From Asterias amurensis (lineage: Eukaryota; Echinodermata; Asteroidea; Forcipulatida; Asteriidae): a stretch of 64,000 nt of DNA. The DNA lies in the NCBI RefSeq assembly GCF_032118995.1, contig NC_092655.1, positions 12,286,406 through 12,350,405 of the forward strand, written 5' to 3'. Every line of letters starts with the position of its first letter. Position 1 is the first letter of the stretch. Below, piece after piece: positions 57,759 through 64,000 of the stretch. A program made the translations under genes and the position numbers. Under the pieces are notes generated by a model. That model did no database searches. It was not told the DNA's origin and was given only the letters and a program-made list of their open reading frames with translations.

Positions 57759-58022
57759 AGGAACATTACGGAATTGGTAGGGAAAAAGATATGTCTAAGA
57801 TCACAGCTTTGCATAAAATTTACATGGTCTAATGATGATGACAGTAGAAAACATCCCTTGAAATGCAAAATGTGTAATCACTGTTTTCACTGTTTTCTTG
57901 TGACCCAGATGGCCGATCGATCTCAAACTTCTACAGGTTTGTCAGTTTATGTATGGCGGATTAAAAGTGCTTACACTGTCAGCAACTGTTTTGTTAGCAA
58001 AAACCAATTCTGTAATGTTCCT
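57759..58022. mobile_element. Foldback element, family H
   Basis: TTAA at 57755-57758 and 58023-58026. Ends AGGAACATTACGGAATTGG and CCAATTCTGTAATGTTCCT. Contains GATGGCCGATCGATCTCAAA. Confidence 0.85.
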
Positions 58023-58470
58023 TTAATCTAGACACGGCTTTAACTTTCTCATATGATGCAACCATCTCTATCAGGTACCCTGTCTCCTGAATCAATAATG
58101 CTTTATACTGGAGACCTTTTAATAGAAGGTGCCAGACTTCTTAGCTGATTTGGTTGAAGATACATGTAGAAGACAAGATGATTGCACTTTGGCTAAGATC
58201 CAGCAGCATTAGATTGTAAACTAAACACTCAATCACAAATTATATTAATCTACTAAATGAACATCACAAAAGATGTTAATGAATATAACAGTTCTGATGA
58301 GCATGCTCACACTTCTGAGAGAAAGTAGATAAACCGATAAGGTCTGCTGCCACCAAGCGTTCCTGCAATACTGCAACAACCTTGTTGATTCACTGCCCTC
58401 CCAAATTAAGGCAAAGCAGCGTGGAGGGGGGGAGGCACAGCAAATAAACTTTTTGGACAAAGAACATGTC

Positions 58471-58653
58471 AAGGCCCGGTCCCACTGCAGCGATAACGAT
58501 CACGATAACGATCACGATGCAAAGAGAACGCGTTCTATTGGTTGAATTGCTCCACGCAGAACATGCACACGCTCATTCAACCAATAGAATGCGTTCTCTT
58601 GGTGTCTTTATCATTATCGTTCTTGTTATCGCTGCAGTTGGACTGGGCCTTTA
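58471..58653. mobile_element. Foldback element, family K
   Basis: Inverted ends AAGGCCCGGTCCCACTGCAG and the opposing CTGCAGTTGGACTGGGCCTT. Inner arms GCGTTCTATTGGTTGAAT and ATTCAACCAATAGAATGCG. Contains repeated GATAACGATCAC words. Confidence 0.85.
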
Positions 58654-58879
58654 AGCAATACCTGGTATTAGATACATTGGTAGGCCTACTTGTGTTTTAA
58701 TCTGTGCACAATTTCAACCCTTCTGGCCAATTATTGTATTTTGTGATTTTTACCCTGTGCCAATTTCATTTGTGGCATGTCAACCCCTCTCTGCCCCCTT
58801 AAAAAAAAAAAACACATACACTACGCCAATGATAACAAGCCAGAAGTTGGCTAATATTGTTTAAACCCATTACACCAAT

Positions 58880-58990
58880 GTAAATTTCGAGCACTGCCCT
58901 AGCAATGCAGAGGTCCTGGGTTCGAATCCCACCCAAGTGACTTGCCTGTGTTTCAGCAAGCTGCAAGGTGAGAGTAAAAGTCTACATTGC
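58880..58990 (+). repeat. tRNA-like SINE fragment
   Basis: GCCCTAGCAATGCAGAGGTC and the B-box GGGTTCGAATCCCACC. Related to 46515-46680. Confidence 0.55.
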
Positions 58991-59273
58991 ACTTTTGTTA
59001 TTGATGAACCAAACATCATTATGAATTTAGTTGAATTCAGCAGCATTTCAATTTTAATGGGAATGAACGGGGGCTGTTAAGAAAGCCAGATGACCAGTGG
59101 CCACAGACCTTAAGTGGCCAGTGGCCACACACAACTTTAACCCATTAGGGACACAACCAAGTATCTCAACATCTACAATTGACCCATGCAAATTACACCC
59201 TGGCTTCATTGTGTACTAAAGGGTCACACTGTGTTCAAATCAGGCGCTTCAGGTTATAAAAAGCATTTGTTAA

Positions 59274-59633
59274 AGCCATTGGCCACTTTCGGTACAGAAA
59301 TTTGTTTTAAAGTTCACAGATTTACAAATAACTTACAGGGTTTACAGAAGGCAATGGTGAAAGACTTCTCTTGAAATATTATTCCATGAAATGCTTTACT
59401 TTTTGAGAAAACATTAAAACAATATCAATTCTCGAATTACGGATTTATTAAACACATGTCATGACACGGTGAAACGTGCAGAAACAAGGGTGGATTTTCC
59501 AGTTATTTTCTCCCGACTCTGATGAGCGATTGAGCCTAAATTTTCACAGGTTTGTTATTTTCTATAGAAGTTGCGATACACGAAGTGTGGGCCTTGGACA
59601 ATACTGTTTACTGAAAGTGTCCAATGGCTTCAA
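59274..59633. mobile_element. Foldback element, family A-like subfamily
   Basis: TTAA precedes AGCCATTGGCCACTTTCGG; the right end is AAAGTGTCCAATGGCT. It shares GATTGAGC..AAATTTTCACAGG with family A, but its termini differ, so it is a subfamily. Confidence 0.7.
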
Positions 59634-59764
59634 GAACTTTTGTGTGAATCGTTAAATATTCTACTTTTAAAACATATTTCCAGCTACTTCATTGCAATGC
59701 TTTTCTAGCCCAAAGCACCCAATCCGAAGGCATAGTGTCCCTTGAAATGCTTTTGTACTACTTT

Positions 59765-59858
59765 GTACACAGGTTTGTTATTTTATGCATCTAGTTGAGA
59801 TACACCAAGTAAGAAGACTGGTCATCGACAATTACCAACAGTGTCCATTGTCTTTAAG
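59765..59858. mobile_element. Foldback element, family A, end fragment
   Basis: Keeps GGTTTGTTATTTTATGCAT, GAGATACACCAAGTAAGAAG and the terminus CAGTGTCCATTGTCTTTAAG. Confidence 0.65.
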
Positions 59859-60019
59859 ACTCATCACTTAATTGTCAAAATAGCTCAGTGTTTGATTTGA
59901 ACCAGTAACCAACTAATTGTCTTTTGAGGAAAACAACAATAATAGCGAAACACACATTACATTGTAAAATGTAGTTCTTATACTAAATAGCACATTCTAC
60001 AACGAGCGTATCAATGAGC

Positions 60020-60335
60020 TTTTCATTAGCGTCCTAGTCATTGGGCCCAAAATATTTTTGTATTATTTTCTCAGCTCCTTGGGGAGTATACAGCCCTTGG
60101 CTAATCTAGTTTGAACAGGCTTTTCATCAGCGTTCTAGTCATTGGGCACAAAATATTCTTTTATATTTTGTTTTCTCAGCTCCTTGGGGAGTATATAGCC
60201 CTTGGCTAATCTAGTTTGAACAGGCTTTTCATCAGCGTTCTAGTCATTGGGCACAAAATATTCTTGTATATTTTGTTTTCTCAGCTCCTTGGAGAGTATA
60301 CAGCCCTTGGCTAATCTAGTTTGAACAGGCATAAT
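60020..60335 (+). repeat. Tandem repeat of about 120 bp, three copies
   Basis: CTTTTCAT(T/C)AGCGT(C/T)CTAGTCATTGG through GGCTAATCTAGTTTGAACAGG occurs three times at about 120-bp spacing. It ends about 30 bp from the sepiapterin reductase stop codon, so it probably lies in that gene's 3' untranslated or downstream region. Confidence 0.9.
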
Positions 60336-60364
60336 GCTGATAGGAGCAGTAACACAAACCCTCT

Positions 60365-61174
60365 TTACTCCTTCTGTTCGACATCCCAAATATCAATGTG
60401 TGCTCCCGACTCAAATGAATCTTCCCTCAGGACCTGCATCAATACCTTGCAAGATGCAGCAGGTGTCAAATAATATTGTGTACTTTCAACAGAAATCATC
60501 ATTTCTTTAATTTCTGCATCCTGGACATTTGCAATGAGATCATGGTGCATCTGTGTATTCAATACTCCTGGGGCCCAATTCAGCACCCTAACATCTGGGT
60601 CTTCAATGGCAATATTCTTCATGACCATATTGCGTGCCGCTTTGCCCGAGCAATAAAGACTCAAGCTTTTTGTGGCCTGCAAAGCACAAAGGCTTGTGAT
60701 GGCTATGATAGTGCGCCGCAAACCTTCCCGCTTGGGAAAGGTCTTCAAGAAGAATGAGCTCAAACTGATGCAAGATGTTACATTCAGCAGAAAGTACTTC
60801 TGAAGAGATTCTGGAGTGGCTTTGAGATTTCCCACATTTGATGTGTCTCCAAGAGAACCGGCGTTGTGAACGAGCAAGGCGTGCTGATACTTTGAGCCGT
60901 CGACTCCTTCAAATAAACTTGCGATGACCTTCTCAACCTTGCTTTCCACACCCAGGTCTCCACTTACCAGTCTGACTGAAACCTCTGGCGCTCGGGCTGC
61001 AACCTGCTTACGAGTTTCTTCGAGATCGACCGAGGATCTTGCAGTAAGTGTCAATAAGGAGTTGGGTCCAAGTTGTGATCCAAGACTTAGGGCAATCTCT
61101 CGTCCTAAACCTCTACTGGCTCCTGTTATGATGCAGAATGTTGGAACACCAAGTACACCTTGAACTGACGGCAT
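60365..61174 (-). CDS. SPR: Sepiapterin reductase
   Basis: A 269-residue short-chain dehydrogenase/reductase that catalyses the NADPH-dependent last step of tetrahydrobiopterin synthesis in the cytosol. Seen: the Rossmann motif TGASRGLG (17-24), HNAG (103-106), the catalytic triad Ser161 (AITSL), Tyr174 and Lys178 (YCSGK), PG at 202-203 and, near the end, SGAHIDIWD. In that last motif Asp261 would be the substrate-anchoring Asp of animal sepiapterin reductases. The length fits the family (about 260). I chose ATG 61174 because it has a strong context (CAACCACCATGC); the frame is open four codons upstream but starts there with GTG. The coding region has no intron. Intact, no odd residues. Family membership is confident; orthology against other SDRs is very likely. 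Confidence 0.93.
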   Translation of the reverse strand: MPSVQGVLGVPTFCIITGASRGLGREIALSLGSQLGPNSLLTLTARSSVDLEETRKQVAARAPEVSVRLVSGDLGVESKVEKVIASLFEGVDGSKYQHALLVHNAGSLGDTSNVGNLKATPESLQKYFLLNVTSCISLSSFFLKTFPKREGLRRTIIAITSLCALQATKSLSLYCSGKAARNMVMKNIAIEDPDVRVLNWAPGVLNTQMHHDLIANVQDAEIKEMMISVESTQYYLTPAASCKVLMQVLREDSFESGAHIDIWDVEQKE

Positions 61175-61212
61175 GGTGGTTGACACAACGGATGAAGCTC
61201 AATATCTATTCT
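61175..61212 (-). promoter_or_regulatory. 5' UTR exon boundary of sepiapterin reductase
   Basis: On the minus strand a pyrimidine-rich tract ends in TTTTTCAG at 61212-61211, followed by about 36 bp to the ATG. This suggests that a non-coding first exon lies further upstream and that the coding exon starts at 61210. Confidence 0.55.
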
Positions 61213-61475
61213 GAAAAATTAAAGAGAGAACAATATTAAAATTGTCTTGCATTTTGTGCTTGTTTTTGTCCACTTATTGTGTTTTAGCTGAGCTGGTTAT
61301 AAATGTTGATCTAATATGTTTATAAATACTTTATTTAACATTTATTAATAATAATGGTGGCTTCTTAAATAGTGCGCGTCCGTCACTAATTGACACTCTA
61401 GGCGCATTAACAACAGTATTTTCCTGCAAGGTATGTGGGACTTTGTTGGAATTATGAGATCTACTTCTTTTACAT
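61213..61475. other. Intron or upstream region of sepiapterin reductase
   Basis: No other feature supported. Confidence 0.35.
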
Positions 61476-61479
61476 AGCA

Positions 61480-61705
61480 CCATGGGAATGGTTTACAAGG
61501 TGCTGTGGAGCAAATATGCTGCCAATCCAGCCAGGAATGCCAAGGCGAACCACTTCTCTTTTTGATAAGTGCACTGGGTTATTTTACAAGCGTTACACAA
61601 CACATGGGACCAAAGGCTTTCTGTCCCATCCGAAGCAATGATTAAGTGTCTTGATTGAGGGACTCGACCCACACTCTGCTGATCAGAAACAACAGAGTTT
61701 AAATT
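61480..61705 (-). repeat. tRNA-Leu-like SINE, inverted
   Basis: Read on the minus strand, it has a head remnant (TTTCTGATCAGCAGAGTGTG), AATCATTGCTTCGGATGGG and CCAGTGCACTTATC. It then passes through GGCTGGATTGGC to CACCTTGTAAACC. Confidence 0.8.
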
Positions 61706-61817
61706 CGGTAATCTTAATTATAATAATAACTAGGATTTTAAACTTTGCATGGTGGAAATACAATATAGAAAGGTTTGCGGTAACACCATGTAATGACTAT
61801 CTCTAATGAGTTGGGGT

Positions 61818-61833
61818 GGTTCTAAAAAGAACC
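61818..61833 (-). promoter_or_regulatory. Histone-type 3' stem-loop, orphan
   Basis: On the minus strand, GGTTCT-TTTT-AGAACC fits the 6-bp stem and 4-base loop of metazoan replication-dependent histone mRNA ends and is followed by ACCCC. No histone coding frame lies upstream on the minus strand within the window. Confidence 0.4.
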
Positions 61834-62147
61834 GTAGGTTTCAAATCGACGTTTCTTTCGATCAATATGCTCTGATCGTCTTCTGGAGAAAGCTGGACTA
61901 TGATGCTGCATGCTGCTAATAAAAGTCAGTTTTTATACAGTGCTCTTAACCACTCATGAACCTACACGTAATGTATTGGTAGAAATCATATATGTTCATT
62001 CCCTGACGTTTTTTATTTATATGAAATAAACCAACTACTTAGTTTTTTGTCAACTAAACACATAAACAAAAATAAGGTGTCCCCCCCCCCCCCTTAACAG
62101 TTTGTCATATTACATCGTAAAGTAAAACATTTAACCAATACAACTAA

Positions 62148-62863
62148 TAGACTGTGCAAGTCTCGCGCAGATTTGAACTTCCGGGACCATTGTGGTCCCA
62201 ACCTTATGGAGTTTTACGTTGGGGAGATTTTGTTTCGTCCATTACCTTAGTTTAATATAGTTTATGACCATAAAAATGACATATGTTGTTAAAAATGTAA
62301 TACTAATTAACAACATATATAAAAGTAAAAATAAAGTCAACATAATAACGAAGAAAAACCAATATTTAAACTTGACCTCAGGTCAGGTTACTTGTAAAAA
62401 ATTAAGAATTTGTGCCCATCTCCGATCACGAAACTTACGCAGACGCTTGTTTTGGCCGCGCGGGGTGGAAAGCCTTTTCATTGGTCGCTTAGGCGTCGGC
62501 TTCCTCTTTAAAATGCGTCACACGTTTATCTAACGCCCTTACGACCATCGTGCGTCCGCGTATAAACCAGCTTTTAGTAGTTTCCGATTCGGGCGTAGAT
62601 TTACAAAAGGGGTTTCAAAACATTTAAGATCAAACAAACATCCTTGTCCCAGAGTTTTACTTTTGTATATATATAGACTTTAACCGATAATTGTGTATTT
62701 GTTTAAAAAGCTAAAACTAATTTAAACAAGCTCTAATGAGTATTTTTGTTGTTCAGATTCGGCATCAAGAAAAAATTATAGCAAAGATTTGATTCATAAA
62801 AAAATTAGGTTCTTCAGTTGTCGTGTTTTCTCGCTCCGGTGCGCGCGAGACTTGCACAGTCTA
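62148..62863. mobile_element. 716-bp TIR element
   Basis: Inverted ends TAGACTGTGCAAGTCTCGCG and the opposing CGCGAGACTTGCACAGTCTA. The interior is non-coding. On the plus strand it contains ATTGGT (62480-62485, an inverted CCAAT) and TATAAA (62561-62566) in a GC-richer block, which resembles a promoter. Confidence 0.8.
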
Positions 62864-62939
62864 TTGAGAGCTAATTCTACTTTTAACATGCTTCCCCAAG
62901 TGTTGTTCGAAAATGGAAGATGTCCATGAATTCATTGCT

Positions 62940-63330
62940 GGGTCATTCCGTGTCAATTCAACACGCTTTTGGACCTGACCTTCACGGATTTAAATGAAAT
63001 TTGGTGTGCTGATTGGACTCCCTGAGAAATGCCTAAATCCCAAATTTTATGTAATTCGGATCATTATTTTGGGAGATACGGGTTAACAAACTTTTGACTA
63101 ATTAGCATGACCTGCTATGTTTGGACAATCATATCTCCAAAAGTAAAATACCTACAAAGATAATATTTATATCATTTTGAAGCTCTTGACATGGCCCACA
63201 TTTGATAACATAAAATCAAAAAATTTCCACGCACCACCGAAAAAGTACGCAAAAATTTGACCTTTGACCTTGATTTGCAAAAATGCTTATTTTTTAAAAT
63301 GCGCAATTTTTTTTTTAATGCAAGTTTAAG
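62940..63330. repeat. AT-rich probable dispersed repeat
   Basis: Contains GGGTCATTCCGTGTCAATTC, GATTTAAATGAAATTTGGTG and TTTGACCTTTGACC. It reads like a dispersed repeat but has no second copy in the window. Confidence 0.35.
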
Positions 63331-63424
63331 ATGTAAGCAACATTATTCTGAAAAATTGTGATGGGCACTCGTACAGTTTTTTTGTTATGATTTTTTGAAC
63401 ATTGGCTAACAAGGCCAAAACCAT

Positions 63425-63515
63425 AAAAACGCATTGTACAACATACACAATGTACAGTGTACACAGTATTGTGTGGTAGTGTGTACAGAGTATTGTGTGG
63501 TAGTGTGTACACACA
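63425..63515 (+). repeat. Short tandem repeat
   Basis: GTATTGTGTGGTAGTGTGTACA occurs as two adjacent copies in a GTACA/TGTAC-rich stretch. Confidence 0.7.
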
Positions 63516-64000
63516 CATTAAAAACCATGTCACCCTGGTAATAATATGGAGTCCAAAAGTATATTTCATGACATGACTTAATGAGCTAATTCATTTCATC
63601 CCCTTAATTTAATATAGGAGACACTGTGTATCCGACATACTGTATACATGTTATACAATGTACAGTGTACAGAGTATTCACATTTAGTGCTTTAAAAGCT
63701 TTATTTAGTCCTTTAAAAGTCAAGTCATGATCATAGACACTGTGACCCATTTAAATCACAAAGCAAGAAAAAAAGCAGGCTTAAGGCAGGTATCATTTAG
63801 GTTTATACTGGAGCATCCAAGTCTTTATTTCACTCGAGCATACAGCACCGGCTGTCGCAAGTAGATATCTCAACTGTCGCCTGAGAAAATACTCTCAACA
63901 ACTGAAAGATTTAGCAGTGATCCAGAAGTTCAGGGACCATCAATGTCATCTGCACATCAGGATGTTTTTGTGCAGCCAAATACCGACATTAACATTATCA
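63516..64000. other. Window end, no gene seen
   Basis: No supported feature in the last 0.5 kb. Confidence 0.4.

Noticed and set aside
61834..62147. Histone gene ending at the 61818 stem-loop
   Set aside because: No histone-like C-terminal frame exists on the minus strand in this interval.

Overview
This window is repeat-rich animal nuclear DNA. It has low gene density, GT-AG introns, tRNA-derived SINEs, fragments of Ty3/Gypsy, BEL/Pao, non-LTR, piggyBac-like and Tc1-like elements, and many short foldback elements. The style of the foldback families and the single clear housekeeping gene (sepiapterin reductase) suggest a marine deuterostome. My best guess is an echinoderm, perhaps a sea star, but that rests on memory of repeat style and not on a search.

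Layout. 1-1053: dispersed repeats. 1054-10524: a 9.5 kb inverted dimer of a 4.9 kb long-TIR element, flanked by TTAA on both sides and inserted into a smaller palindromic repeat. 10.5-20.8 kb: foldback elements, three kinds of SINE and a large AAAT microsatellite. 20.9-24.7 kb: broken Gypsy and BEL pieces. 25.06-28.07 kb: a plus-strand, BEN-domain-like gene or pseudogene in which a 66-bp coding unit has expanded to 17 copies and the terminal exon is triplicated. 28.6-32.0 kb: decayed copies of unnamed multi-copy gene families plus a retroelement gag scrap. 32.5-38.1 kb: a tandem array of about 0.8-1.0 kb units, each with two protein-like fragments. 38.1-46.5 kb: a mosaic of non-LTR, MADF-like, BEL, Tc1-like, Gypsy and piggyBac-like remnants. 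47.37-54.20 kb: a six-exon minus-strand gene model whose splice phases all agree, with repeats in its introns. 54.4-60 kb: foldback elements and an array of a 16-bp palindrome. 60.36-61.21 kb: intact minus-strand sepiapterin reductase. 61.2-64 kb: SINE, an orphan histone-type 3' stem-loop and a 716-bp TIR element.

Function. Only sepiapterin reductase (tetrahydrobiopterin synthesis) can be assigned a cellular role with confidence. The six-exon gene is well supported as a transcription unit but has no assigned function. A recurring theme is TTAA: the 9.5 kb palindrome and at least three families of short elements (called A, B and H here) are bordered by TTAA, the target used by piggyBac-type transposases, and a decayed piggyBac-like transposase lies at 45.8-46.17 kb. 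Family letters A-K are local labels used only in this annotation.
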